Assembly: GCF_023823125.1 (NCBI RefSeq) | Contig: NZ_CP090949.1 | Coordinates: 1,698,001-1,762,000 of the forward strand | DNA: 64,000 nucleotides | DNA from: Erythrobacter aurantius | GTDB taxonomy: Bacteria; Pseudomonadota; Alphaproteobacteria; Sphingomonadales; Sphingomonadaceae | Direction of reading: 5' to 3' | Part shown: in pieces, positions 34,203-43,468 of the stretch | How positions within the stretch are numbered: the stretch's first letter is position 1 | Layout of the letters: every line of letters starts with the position of its first letter | Program-made: the position numbers and the translations under genes | The notes under the pieces: generated by a model | What the model saw: only the letters and a program-made list of their open reading frames with translations | Database searches by the model: none | Told to the model about the DNA's origin: nothing

Positions 34203-36323
34203 ATGAATTCAAGATACCTGATTACAGGCGGGGCGCTTGCGTCGTGCCTGCTGCTTTCGCACCAGCCTGCCTCTGCGCAGGAAGATACCCCTGCCGATGC
34301 CGGGGACTCCGTCCTCAACGATACCATCGTCGTCACCGCCGTTCGCCGCGACACAATTGCGCAGGACGGCATACCGATGCCTGAACAGATCGCGCTGCCG
34401 GCCGATGCCGCCGCCATCGCGGCCCGTATTCCGGGCGGCGCGGTGGTGGGCAATGGCGCCCTGTCCGGGCAATTGTCGTATCGCGGCCTTGCCGGGCAAC
34501 GCGTGCTGGGGCGTGTCAACGGACAGCGCTTTGCCACCGGCGGCCCCAATGCGATGGACCCGCCGCTTCATTATGCCCCGTCGATCCTGGTTGACCGGAT
34601 CGACATCGCCCGCGGTGTCGCGCCCGTTGCGCAAGGCCCCTCCTTGGCCGGGGCGGTGAATGCGCAACTGGTGCAGGCCGAGTTTTCCGACAGCGCATCG
34701 CTTTCCCCGCAGGCCCGGTTTGCCAGCCAGTACCGTTCGGTGGATGACAGCCATGCGATCGGCGGGCTTGTCGGGATGGCCAGTTCCGATTGGCGGATCG
34801 GCCTGATCGCCAGCCGCGAGGAAGGGGATGATTACGAATTCCTCGGCGGCACCGCGGTCGGCACCTCGTTCGAGCGCAATCTGTATGGGGCGCATGCCGG
34901 ATTCCGCACCGGGCCGGGCGAACTCTATGTCGAATACCGCCGCAGCGAAACCGACCCGACCGGCAATCCACCCTTCGCGCTCGATATCGTCTATTTCGAT
35001 ACCGATTTCGTGCAGGGCGGCTTTCGCGGAGAGATTGCCGATCAGGTGCATCTCGATCTGCGGCTTGGCCATGTAGCGATCCGTCACCTGATGGATAACC
35101 AGACCACCCGCCAGCCTGCCGCCCCGCCGATGATGGCGCGGGCGACATTTGCCAATGCAGACACCAGCACGGCGGAGGCGTCGCTGCGGTTCGGCTCGCA
35201 AGGCGCCTATCTCCAGATTGGCGGCGATGCCGAGCTTACGGACAAATTCGTGCGGATCACCAACCCGTTCAACGATGCGTTCTTCATCGATTCGCAGCCT
35301 AATGTTCAGTCCGAACGGCTGGGCGCGTTTGCCCAGTGGCGCGGCGCGCTAGGAGAAGTCCAGTTCGAGCTGGGGGCGCGGGTGGACCGAACCGATCAGA
35401 CTGCGGGCGTGCCGCAGCTGGGTGCGGCTGTGCCTATGGGGCCGCGCGGTCTGGCAGCAGCGTTTGGCGCGGCGGACCGGGACAGGTCGGCTACCACTTT
35501 CGACACCGTCCTGCGGGCGTGGGTGGACGTGGGCGATATCACTCCCCGCGTGACGCTGGCGCGCAAGGAGCGCGTGCCAAGCCTGCTGGAACGCTTCGGC
35601 TGGTTGCCGACAGAGGCCAGCTTCGGCCTTGCCGATGGCAATATCTATGTCGGCAATCTCGATCTGGCGCCTGAAACCGCATGGATCGCCGAACTGGGCT
35701 TCGACTTCGAAAACGAGGTGTTCTCGCTGCGGCCGACGGTGTTCTATCGGCGCGTCGACGATTTCATTCAGGGCGTGCCGTTCGATGCCACCATCGGCGT
35801 GATCGACAGCCCGGTTGAAATGATTGCGGCGATGAACGGGGACACGACGCCCCTGCGCTTCGGCAATGTCGATGCGGAACTGATGGGGGCCGATCTTGAT
35901 TTCCGCATCCGCCCGGTGGCGCGGTTCGTGATCGAGGGGACGGCCAGCTATGTCCGGGGCAGGCGGCGTGATATAGATGACGATCTCTATCGCATCGCGC
36001 CTGCCAACCTGCGGCTTTCGGCAAGTTGGCAGGGCGATCGTCTGTCTTTCGGGGCGGAAATGTTTGCCTCGGCTGCCCAGAACAAGGTCGCCTTGTCCAA
36101 TGGCGAGGCATCAAGCGATTCCTTTGCCGTGTTCGGCCTGTTCGCGCGCTATGCGATGCACGACGGCATGGCGATCGAGGCCGGGGTCGAGAACCTGTTC
36201 GATGCCGAATACCAGCCGCATCTCGCGGGCCGCAGCAGGGTGGGTGCATCCGATGTGGCTGTGGGAGAACGCTTGCCGGGATCTGGGCAGGGCGGCTGGG
36301 TGCGCTTTACGAAGCGGTTCTGA
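34203..36323 (+). CDS. TonB-dependent receptor, probable copper uptake type
   Basis: This 706-residue outer-membrane receptor begins at the ATG at 34203 with a signal peptide (to about residue 24, ASAQ). The N-terminal plug contains LSYRGLAGQRVLGRVNGQRF and an AMDPPLHYAPS segment like the Met-Asp-Pro-Pro loop of OprC/NosA copper receptors, followed by IDIARGVAPVAQGPSLAG. The barrel ends with the aromatic-terminated VRFTKRF. Its neighbour at 33659 has a His-rich periplasmic loop, which supports a copper role. The metal assignment is inference. Confidence 0.83.
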   Translation: MNSRYLITGGALASCLLLSHQPASAQEDTPADAGDSVLNDTIVVTAVRRDTIAQDGIPMPEQIALPADAAAIAARIPGGAVVGNGALSGQLSYRGLAGQRVLGRVNGQRFATGGPNAMDPPLHYAPSILVDRIDIARGVAPVAQGPSLAGAVNAQLVQAEFSDSASLSPQARFASQYRSVDDSHAIGGLVGMASSDWRIGLIASREEGDDYEFLGGTAVGTSFERNLYGAHAGFRTGPGELYVEYRRSETDPTGNPPFALDIVYFDTDFVQGGFRGEIADQVHLDLRLGHVAIRHLMDNQTTRQPAAPPMMARATFANADTSTAEASLRFGSQGAYLQIGGDAELTDKFVRITNPFNDAFFIDSQPNVQSERLGAFAQWRGALGEVQFELGARVDRTDQTAGVPQLGAAVPMGPRGLAAAFGAADRDRSATTFDTVLRAWVDVGDITPRVTLARKERVPSLLERFGWLPTEASFGLADGNIYVGNLDLAPETAWIAELGFDFENEVFSLRPTVFYRRVDDFIQGVPFDATIGVIDSPVEMIAAMNGDTTPLRFGNVDAELMGADLDFRIRPVARFVIEGTASYVRGRRRDIDDDLYRIAPANLRLSASWQGDRLSFGAEMFASAAQNKVALSNGEASSDSFAVFGLFARYAMHDGMAIEAGVENLFDAEYQPHLAGRSRVGASDVAVGERLPGSGQGGWVRFTKRF

Positions 36324-36343
36324 CGCACTTCAGGCAATAGGGG

Positions 36344-36367
36344 CTGCCCGGCGTATCTGCCGGGCAG
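36344..36367. terminator. Hairpin between convergent genes, likely bidirectional terminator
   Basis: Perfect 9-base arms CTGCCCGGC and GCCGGGCAG enclose a 6-base loop between the stops of the TonB receptor and the holin gene. The T tract is poor (TCTT on the plus strand), so efficiency is uncertain. Confidence 0.6.
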
Positions 36368-36375
36368 TCTTCCGC

Positions 36376-36831
36376 CTAACGCTCCACACCCTTGATCTTG
36401 CCCCATTGGCGTGCGGCGGTGTAGCCGAGGTAGCCGGTGCCGAACAGCGCGTAGAGCGGTTCCGGCAGGGCGGCGAGATAGGCGGTCATGCCTTCGCCGA
36501 TGGCGCGCGCCGTGATCGGGTCAAACGCGGCGATCACGCCCATCGGTACGGCGAACAGGATCAGCGCATACATCACGTAGAGGAAGCTGGGCCGGGCGCG
36601 GCTGGTCCAGGGATCGGTGCTTTGCGCTTCGGCGACGATGGCCTGCAACCGCGCCTCGATCATCTGCATTTCCTGCGACCCTTCGAGCCGCAGCAGTTCA
36701 AGCTGCGCCTTGGCGCGCGCTTCCTTGTCCGGGATGATCTTGTCGAGCAGGGAAGTGATCGGACCGATGAGGCTTTCGATAAGGGCCTTTGCAGCTGCGC
36801 TCCTGTTGCGAGTCGCGGCTGTGATAACCAA
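36376..36831 (-). CDS. Holin family protein, gene-transfer-agent type
   Basis: The protein has 151 residues. A helical charged N-terminal half (AKAQLELLRLEGSQEMQMIEARL) is followed by the WTSRARPSFLYVMYALILFAVPMG membrane region and a second hydrophobic segment in the C-terminal part, ending GYTAARQWGKIKG. This resembles the holin family associated with gene transfer agent and prophage release (GTA_holin_3TM). No endolysin, capsid or other GTA gene lies next to it in the window. The exact start is uncertain. Confidence 0.72.
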   Translation of the reverse strand: MVITAATRNRSAAAKALIESLIGPITSLLDKIIPDKEARAKAQLELLRLEGSQEMQMIEARLQAIVAEAQSTDPWTSRARPSFLYVMYALILFAVPMGVIAAFDPITARAIGEGMTAYLAALPEPLYALFGTGYLGYTAARQWGKIKGVER

Positions 36832-36893
36832 ATAGGTTCGTGTAGGAAAGTTGAAGTGCCAATCAGTCCGGCTTGGCCGGTGTTGGTGCGATC

Positions 36894-37778
36894 TCAGCCG
36901 CCTTCAGCCTCCGCTAGCAGTCGTTCAGCCAGCGCCAGATGCGGCCGGTCGAGCATGTTTCCGTCCAGCGCCACCGTCCCCGCGCCCGGAGTGTCGGCAA
37001 AGGCCTGCACCACGGCGCGGGCGTGGGCAATTTCATCCGCACTGGGGGTGAAGGCGGCGTTGATCGGGGCGACTTGAGCCGGGTGGATGGCCAGCATCCC
37101 GCGAAAACCCTGCGCCCGCACCGCCCGCGCACGTTTTTCCAGCGCTTCGAGGTCGCGGAATTCGGGCTGTACCGTCTCGATCGGGGCGACCCCGGCCTTG
37201 ACCGCGCCGAGCAGGCACAGGCTGCGAGCCAGTCCGAAAATCGGCAGATATTCGCCATCCTCGCCGCGCTGAACCCGGGCGCCAAGCTCGCTCGAAAGAT
37301 CCTCCGCGCCCCAGCTCATCGCCACCAGACGCGGCGCGCCAGCGTAAGTGCCGGTGGTGAACATCGCCGCCGCCGTTTCGGTGACGAGCGCGGCGACCTT
37401 GGTCGAACCGGGGGCGATCCCGGCGGCTTCTTCGCGCGCGGTCAGCATCGCGTCGAGCGTCGCGACATCCTCTCCGCCTTCGGCCTTGGGCAGGAACACG
37501 CCGCCCGGCCCTGCGGCCATGATCGCGTCGAGATCAGCCTCCGTCAGTCCGCCTGAAAGCGGGTTGATCCGCACCCAAACGCGCGCCCGGTTGTCACAAG
37601 CGGCAATCGCTTCGGCCACCATGGTCCGCGCCTCCGCCTTGCGTTCTGGGACGACCGAATCCTCAAGGTCGAGCAGGGCGATATCGGCATCGCTGGCGAT
37701 GGCCTTGCCCATCTTCTTCTCGCTGTCGCCCGGGGCAAACAGCCAGCTGCGCATCTTGAGGGTGGGGCGGTGTGTCAT
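36894..37778 (-). CDS. HpcH/HpaI aldolase/CitE-like CoA ester lyase
   Basis: The protein has 294 residues. The ATG at 37778 follows GAGGAG; the frame upstream is not needed. It is a CitE-like (beta/alpha)8 barrel: RSWLFAPGDSEKKM, LLDLEDSVVPERK (acidic Mg ligand region), VRINPLSGG, GVFLPKAEG, ALVTETAAAM and GMLAIHPAQVAPIN. Relatives split citramalyl-CoA, malyl-CoA or similar CoA esters. No citrate lyase alpha or gamma subunit is near, so a stand-alone lyase role is likelier than citrate lyase. Confidence 0.85.
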   Translation of the reverse strand: MTHRPTLKMRSWLFAPGDSEKKMGKAIASDADIALLDLEDSVVPERKAEARTMVAEAIAACDNRARVWVRINPLSGGLTEADLDAIMAAGPGGVFLPKAEGGEDVATLDAMLTAREEAAGIAPGSTKVAALVTETAAAMFTTGTYAGAPRLVAMSWGAEDLSSELGARVQRGEDGEYLPIFGLARSLCLLGAVKAGVAPIETVQPEFRDLEALEKRARAVRAQGFRGMLAIHPAQVAPINAAFTPSADEIAHARAVVQAFADTPGAGTVALDGNMLDRPHLALAERLLAEAEGG

Positions 37779-37815
37779 CGTGAACTCCTCATCTCGGATC
37801 AACCGGGTAGGGCGC

Positions 37816-39957
37816 TCAGAACGATCCTTCAATCGCCAGCGTGAAGATCATGCCGAAGGTGCGATCGCGATCTTCGACGAAATCGACGATTCCCGCCGCG
37901 CGATCAGCGAACACGGTGCGGTCGAACAGGTTCTGGCGGTTCACCAGATTGTTGACACTGGCGCGCATGGTCAGCCCGGCGACATCCTTGTTTTCCACGA
38001 AGGCTGAAACGAAGGCGAAAGATTCGCGATCAAGCGCGATTTCGTCGAGCCGGACATTGGGTGCATTGTCCGACCAGTTGGCGGAGCCGCCCACAGCCCA
38101 GCTTGTGCCGCGAAAATCATGGCGCAGGTCGGCGTTGATCGACGCAGTCCTGAACCCGCCCAATTCCCGCTTGTTGCCGATCAACGGATCGCGCACTGAA
38201 CTGCCGGCATAGCGAAAGCCGAGGTCGGCCCGCGTTCCACGCCATCCCAGTGGTTCGGACAGCAACGTCAGATCGCCTTCGACGCCGTAACTCTTGGCAG
38301 AGGGCAGATTGCCCGGCGCCTGACCGCCACCGGCAATCGGGATCTGGTCGACGATATCGGAAATGTCCTCGTAGAACGGGCGCAGCGCAAGCGAACCGAG
38401 CGCACCAAGGCCGATGTTGGCTTCCACTTCGAGCACCCAGCTTTGCGGCGGCACGAGGTTGGCGTTGGTCACATCGGTTCTATCCTGATCGAGATCGACC
38501 GAGGCGATGAAGTCAAAGAAGTTGAGCTGCCCGACGCGCCGTTCGACCCGGCCCGCGATGCTGAGATCGGGTGACGCCTTCCAGTCGAGTGCGACGAAGC
38601 CCTTGGGTCGGTAGAATGTGCGGGTCTGTCCAAAGGGGCCGGATTGGCTGATGCGCGAATATTCTCCGCCCAGCGAGACCTGCAATTGCAATCCCTGGGC
38701 CACCCCGCGGCTGTAGGTGAGGCCGGTATCGACCCGGTCTTCTTCCACGCGCGCGCTTGCTCCTGCCAAACCAACAGGCTGGAATGCGCCCTGTGTATCC
38801 AGCACTTCAAGTGCGGAATTGATGTCGAGATAATTGCGCGCGCCTTCGATGGCGTAAACCAGATCGCCGCCCAACGCGCCAAAGGTGAATTCGGCGCGGC
38901 CGATGGTTTCCCCTTCGTCGGCATCGCGCACGAACCTTGTGCCGTCCGCCGGACTTCCATCGGCGAATTCGGTAATCTGTACCGAAGTGGTAGGGCTGTC
39001 TTCGTAACGGTGAAAGGCAATCAGCTTCAGCCGACCGCCCAAGACCGCAAACTGGTAATCCACGCCCAGCTCGACATTGAATTCGTCTTCGGTGCTGCGC
39101 AGCGAACGCGTCCGGTCGACCGGGGAGATCGGGCCGGACCTTTCGGAAATCTCGGTATCGCGCCGGATCACGCCGCCGATCTGGCCGGTGATGTTCAGCA
39201 CGTTTTCGTTGTTGGCGATCCGGGTGTACGACCCTGAAAGGCCGAACACGTCGAAGTCCGAATTGCGGATTTCCTCGCGCAGATCGATCAGATTGCCCGC
39301 GCTGTCGAACACGCGTTCGGGCCCGTCATCGCCGCGACGATTGGAATCGTTCTGCAGCGCGAGCGTCCATTCATCCTTCTGCCCGCCGCCCGCGAATGCG
39401 ACCGAACCTTCGTAAAGGCGTGCCGGTGTCCCGCGTGATCGGATTTGCGGGGAGTAGCGGAACTGGCCGGAAATGCCGCCGGCGCTGGCGGTGACGACGT
39501 TCAGCACCTGTCCGGTCAAACCGCCGATGTCGAGGCTGGCGCCGTCGACCAGTTCCAGCCGGACGACCTCATTGGTGGGGATGCGTTGCAACGCTGCAAC
39601 CGGGCCGTTCGATTTGCCCGAAATGCGCCGGCCATTGATCAGGACATTGGTATCGGCCTGGCCAAGACCGCGATCGCCTTCGCCTTCGCGGATGGAAAAG
39701 CCGGGAATCTGCCGCGCCATGTCGAGCGCGCTGCGCGGAGCGAAGCGGACGAAGTCTTCCGGAACAAAGGTGCGGCGGGTGTTGGCCTGTGTCGAAGCCT
39801 GCCCGGTTTCATCTTCAGCGGCGGAATCGACGGCGCTGCTCGCCACCATCACCATCTCCGCCCGCGCTTGCGCCGGCGCGAAGGCTGCGCACAGCGTCGC
39901 GGTTCCGCAAAGGAGAATTGCCTGTTTCATCAGGGTAGGAGAATGCCGGGCGACCAT
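37816..39957 (-). CDS. TonB-dependent outer membrane receptor
   Basis: The protein has 713 residues from the ATG at 39957, chosen for its AAGGAA ribosome site; the open frame to 40140 would run into tRNA-Pro. A signal peptide (about residues 10-32, ending AQARAE) is followed by a plug domain with MARQIPGFSIREGEGDRGLGQADTNVLIN-like features, including VLINGRRISGKS and VVRLELVDGASLDIGG. A large beta-barrel then ends in Phe (TLAIEGSF). The plug is close to the catecholate/siderophore and oligosaccharide receptor families, but the ligand cannot be read from sequence. It is downstream of tRNA-Pro on the same strand. Confidence 0.83.
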   Translation of the reverse strand: MVARHSPTLMKQAILLCGTATLCAAFAPAQARAEMVMVASSAVDSAAEDETGQASTQANTRRTFVPEDFVRFAPRSALDMARQIPGFSIREGEGDRGLGQADTNVLINGRRISGKSNGPVAALQRIPTNEVVRLELVDGASLDIGGLTGQVLNVVTASAGGISGQFRYSPQIRSRGTPARLYEGSVAFAGGGQKDEWTLALQNDSNRRGDDGPERVFDSAGNLIDLREEIRNSDFDVFGLSGSYTRIANNENVLNITGQIGGVIRRDTEISERSGPISPVDRTRSLRSTEDEFNVELGVDYQFAVLGGRLKLIAFHRYEDSPTTSVQITEFADGSPADGTRFVRDADEGETIGRAEFTFGALGGDLVYAIEGARNYLDINSALEVLDTQGAFQPVGLAGASARVEEDRVDTGLTYSRGVAQGLQLQVSLGGEYSRISQSGPFGQTRTFYRPKGFVALDWKASPDLSIAGRVERRVGQLNFFDFIASVDLDQDRTDVTNANLVPPQSWVLEVEANIGLGALGSLALRPFYEDISDIVDQIPIAGGGQAPGNLPSAKSYGVEGDLTLLSEPLGWRGTRADLGFRYAGSSVRDPLIGNKRELGGFRTASINADLRHDFRGTSWAVGGSANWSDNAPNVRLDEIALDRESFAFVSAFVENKDVAGLTMRASVNNLVNRQNLFDRTVFADRAAGIVDFVEDRDRTFGMIFTLAIEGSF

Positions 39958-40101
39958 GAAAGTTCCTTGCGCAGACTTGTCACAATTGAACAGGCCGCAA
40001 GGACAAACGGCAGATATTGTCCGATGAATGCCGAGTGCGGTTTCTCGGGCAACAGATAATGCTGCTCCGTGCTTTGGGGGTTTTTTGGGTGGATGCTCCA
40101 C

Positions 40102-40178
40102 TGGTCGGGAAGACAGGATTCGAACCTGCGACCCCCACACCCCCAGTGTGATGCGCTACCAGGCTGCGCTACTTCCCG
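40102..40178 (-). tRNA. tRNA-Pro (anticodon GGG)
   Basis: The gene has 77 bases with encoded CCA. The acceptor CGGGAAG pairs with CTTCCCG; the anticodon loop CTGGGGG gives GGG. Together with the TGG gene at 25238 it covers proline codons. The leader and trailer are complementary: CTCCACTGG upstream pairs with CCAGTGGAG, which includes the CCA. Confidence 0.95.
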
Positions 40179-40416
40179 TATCCAGTGGAGGAGGCGCGCT
40201 ATAGGGCGGGGGATTTTGTCTGGCAAGCCGCTTCCTCAGCGAATTTCCGCATGGATGGCCTGCGCGCTTTATTCGGCCGCCCTGCACAGGGTGAATTGCC
40301 GTGCGCTTGCATTGCTGCTAACCGCGCCCACTTAAATCGGAACGGGTGCGGCTGCGATTGCGCGAACCGCGCCTTTCGGGACAGTTTGCACATTCAAATT
40401 CGACGGGATCGTATTC

Positions 40417-40743
40417 ATGTTTGATCTTCTTGCCGCTGCCGGAGCCGGCGCTGCTGCCGCCCCACCTGCATGGACCAATCTGATCTGGATTTTTGGCATG
40501 ATCGCCATTTTCTGGTTCCTGATCATCCGGCCTCAGATGAAGCGTCAGAAGGAACATCAGGAACGCGTGGCCGGGCTGAAGAAGGGCGATCAGGTCGTCA
40601 CCCAAGGCGGTCTTGTCGGCAAGGTGGTGAAGGTGGACGATACCTATGCCGAAATAGAACTGGCGCCGAATGTGAAGGTGAAAGCGGTGAAGCACACCAT
40701 CGCCGACCTGATCGAACCGGGTGGCAAGCCCGCGAACGACTGA
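40417..40743 (+). CDS. yajC: Sec translocase accessory subunit YajC
   Basis: The protein has 108 residues: one transmembrane helix (NLIWIFGMIAIFWFLIIRP, about residues 21-39), the family motif RPQMKRQKEH, and a cytosolic YajC domain (LKKGDQVVTQGGLVGKVVKV). It is part of the SecDF-YajC complex that aids protein export. It is followed by secD at 75 bases and then secF. Confidence 0.95.
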   Translation: MFDLLAAAGAGAAAAPPAWTNLIWIFGMIAIFWFLIIRPQMKRQKEHQERVAGLKKGDQVVTQGGLVGKVVKVDDTYAEIELAPNVKVKAVKHTIADLIEPGGKPAND

Positions 40744-40817
40744 CGCCTCACCGGCGTCTGCGACCCGACTTCGTCGGACATCCATGTATCATGTCACAAG
40801 GTTGAAACTGGGCGACA

Positions 40818-42446
40818 ATGCTTGATTTCCCACTCTGGAAGAAGTTTTCGCTATGGGGCCTGACGCTCGCATTGGCAGCGGCCGCGCTGCCGTCGCTGGT
40901 CGCCCCGTTCATGGAAGAACCGGCGCCCACGGAAGCGACGACGCCGCAGGCGCAGGAGGAATCCTCGCTGCCACAGGTCAACCTCGGGCTTGACCTTGCA
41001 GGCGGTTCGCACCTCCTGCTCGAAGCGAAGCCCGAGGATGTGAAGCGCCAGAAGCTCGAAAACATGGAAGAAGCGGTCAAGCAGGCGCTTGAGAACGCGA
41101 CCCCGGAAATCGAGTTTGGCGATACCTCGCGCAGCGAAGGGCAGTTGTCGTTCATCCTTGATTCCGCGACCGACATTGATCGTGCGCGCGGCGTGCTCGA
41201 ACCCCTGATGATGGGCGAAGGGCTGGTGCGCGAATGGGATCTGACCGTTGTTGATGGACAGCGCATGGTGTTGACCCCGACCGATCGCGGGATCGACGTG
41301 GCCGTCAACACCGCGATGGAAGGCGCGGTCGAAGTCGTGCGCCGCCGTATCGACCTTCTCGGCACGCGCGAACCGACGATCATCCGCCAGGGCGACACCC
41401 GCATCGTGGTGCAGGTGCCGGGCCTCCAAGACCCGCAGGCGCTCAAGGATCAGCTGGGCCAGACCGCGCAGCTCGAATTCAAGCTGGTCGATCAGCAGGC
41501 TCTACCCACCAACACGCAGGCAGGCGTAGCCAATCCGGGTAGCCAGATCTTCCCCTATGCCGAAGACAGCGATTTTCCCGGCGGGTTCGAAGCGGTCAAG
41601 CGGCTCGGCGGCATTCGCGGCGACAGCCTGATCAACGCCCGCGCTGGGGTGGACAGCCGGAACAACGAAAACGTCGTCAACATCCAGTTCGACCAGCAGG
41701 GCGGCCAGAAATTCGCCCAGCTTTCGACCGAGAACGTCGGCGAACGCTTTGCCATCATCCTTGACGGAAAAGTGATTTCGGCGCCGGTCTTCAACGAGCC
41801 GATCCTGGGTGGTTCGGCGCAGATTTCGGGCAATTTCACCGCGGAAAGCGCAAACCAGCTGGCGATCTCGCTGCAATCGGGCGCGCTGCCGGTGCCACTT
41901 GCAGTGATCGAGGAACGCACTGTCGGGCCTGATCTGGGCGCGGAATCAATCCGCAGCGGGCTTGTCGCCATGATTATCGGCAGCCTTGCGGTGATCACGC
42001 TGATGATCGCGACCTATGGCCGGTTCGGCATCTATGCGACGATTGCGCTGGTGTTCAACGTGCTGATGCTGCTGGGCCTGATGGCGATCGGCAATTTCAC
42101 GCTGACGCTGCCGGGGATCGCGGGCTTCGTGCTGACGGTGGGCGCGGCGGTGGACGCCAACGTGCTGATCAACGAACGCATTCGTGAGGAACGCAAGCGC
42201 GGCCGCAAGGTCGTGACCGCGGTGGAGAACGGGTACAACGAGGCCAGCCGCGCGATCTATGACGCGAACGTCACCAATTTCATCGCGGGCGTGCTGCTGT
42301 TCTGGTTCGGCTCCGGTCCGATCCGCGGCTTTGCCGTGGTGCTGGTGATCGGGCTCGTCACTTCGGTGTTTACCGCCGTGACGCTGACGAAGATGTGGGT
42401 CGCGGGCTATCTCAGCTCGAAGCGCCCCAAAGACCTGACAATCTGA
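40818..42446 (+). CDS. secD: Protein translocase subunit SecD
   Basis: The protein has 542 residues. An N-terminal helix precedes a large periplasmic P1 region beginning GLDLAGGSHLLLE. The C-terminal half has five further membrane segments, including LVAMIIGSLAVITLMIATY and ANVLINERIREERKRG. SecD uses the proton gradient to pull proteins across the membrane. It lies 16 bases upstream of secF, in the usual yajC-secD-secF order. Confidence 0.97.
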   Translation: MLDFPLWKKFSLWGLTLALAAAALPSLVAPFMEEPAPTEATTPQAQEESSLPQVNLGLDLAGGSHLLLEAKPEDVKRQKLENMEEAVKQALENATPEIEFGDTSRSEGQLSFILDSATDIDRARGVLEPLMMGEGLVREWDLTVVDGQRMVLTPTDRGIDVAVNTAMEGAVEVVRRRIDLLGTREPTIIRQGDTRIVVQVPGLQDPQALKDQLGQTAQLEFKLVDQQALPTNTQAGVANPGSQIFPYAEDSDFPGGFEAVKRLGGIRGDSLINARAGVDSRNNENVVNIQFDQQGGQKFAQLSTENVGERFAIILDGKVISAPVFNEPILGGSAQISGNFTAESANQLAISLQSGALPVPLAVIEERTVGPDLGAESIRSGLVAMIIGSLAVITLMIATYGRFGIYATIALVFNVLMLLGLMAIGNFTLTLPGIAGFVLTVGAAVDANVLINERIREERKRGRKVVTAVENGYNEASRAIYDANVTNFIAGVLLFWFGSGPIRGFAVVLVIGLVTSVFTAVTLTKMWVAGYLSSKRPKDLTI

Positions 42447-42462
42447 GGAAGGGAGGCGAGAC

Positions 42463-43443
42463 ATGAAACTGCTTAAGCTCGTGCCCGAGGACACCAACAT
42501 CAAGTTCCTCAAGCTGCGCGTACCCTTCTTCATTCTGAGCATCCTGCTGACCATTGGCGGCTGGGTCGCGGTGGCGACTATGGGCCTCAACTACGGGGTC
42601 GATTTCGCCGGCGGACAGGAAATCCGCGCGACCTTCACCGAAACCGCAGAAGCGCCGGTGGTGGAACTGCGAGAGACGCTGACCGCGCTGGAATCGGTCG
42701 AAGACCCGATCGTGCAGCGTTTCGGTGAACCCAATGAAGTGTCGATCCGCGTCAAGCTGCCGCCCGAGGCGGAGGGCAATCCCGAATTCGCCAACCAGAT
42801 GACCAACCAGATCGTCGAGGCGATCAGCGTCAATCACCCCGATGTCCGCATTGACGGGGTAGACAGCGTTTCGGGCAAGGTATCGGGCGAATTCCGCAAC
42901 GATGCCGCGCTCGCATTGCTGGCGGCGATGATCATGGTGGCGATCTACATCTGGATCCGGTTCGAATGGCAATTCGGCGTGGGCGCGCTGTTCGCGCTGT
43001 TCCACGACGTTTCGGTGACGCTGGGCCTGTTCGCGCTGACGCAGATGGAGTTCAGCCTGCAGATCATCGCGGCGATCCTTGCGATCATCGGTTATTCGCT
43101 GAACGACACCATCGTCGTGTACGACCGTATCCGCGAAAACCTGAAGAAGTATCGCAAGATGCCGCTGCCCGAGCTGCTTGATCTTTCGGTCAACGAAACG
43201 CTGGCGCGTACGGTGATGACATCGCTGACGCTGCTGGTGGCGCTGCTTCCGCTGTTGTTCTTCGGCCCGGCAAGCCTGTTCGGCCTCGTTGCCGCGATCA
43301 CAGCCGGCCTGTTCATCGGCACCTATTCGAGCGTCTATCTTGCATCGCCGCTGCTGATCTGGATGGGTGTGACCTCAGACAGCTTCGTGCCGCAGGAAAC
43401 CGAAACCGACATTCAGGAAAAGAAGGTTCTGGGCAAGCTGTAA
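42463..43443 (+). CDS. secF: Protein translocase subunit SecF
   Basis: The protein has 326 residues with a GAGG ribosome site. Typical SecF motifs are GVDFAGGQEIR near the N-terminus and IIGYSLNDTIVVYDRIRENL in the membrane region, with six helices overall. It forms the SecDF complex with the preceding gene. A GC-rich hairpin (43451-43468) follows the stop and overlaps none of the coding sequence. Confidence 0.97.
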   Translation: MKLLKLVPEDTNIKFLKLRVPFFILSILLTIGGWVAVATMGLNYGVDFAGGQEIRATFTETAEAPVVELRETLTALESVEDPIVQRFGEPNEVSIRVKLPPEAEGNPEFANQMTNQIVEAISVNHPDVRIDGVDSVSGKVSGEFRNDAALALLAAMIMVAIYIWIRFEWQFGVGALFALFHDVSVTLGLFALTQMEFSLQIIAAILAIIGYSLNDTIVVYDRIRENLKKYRKMPLPELLDLSVNETLARTVMTSLTLLVALLPLLFFGPASLFGLVAAITAGLFIGTYSSVYLASPLLIWMGVTSDSFVPQETETDIQEKKVLGKL

Positions 43444-43450
43444 CCGCAAA

Positions 43451-43468
43451 GGCGCGGGGCCTCGCGCC
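43451..43468. terminator. Hairpin between convergent secF and glycosyltransferase genes
   Basis: Arms GGCGCG and CGCGCC flank a 6-base loop in the 25-base gap between two convergent stops. There is no T run, so it is only a weak candidate terminator. Confidence 0.4.

Noticed and set aside
40102-40178. tRNA gene as a phage or island attachment site
   Set aside because: No integrase, direct repeat of the tRNA 3' end or compositional break is visible nearby.
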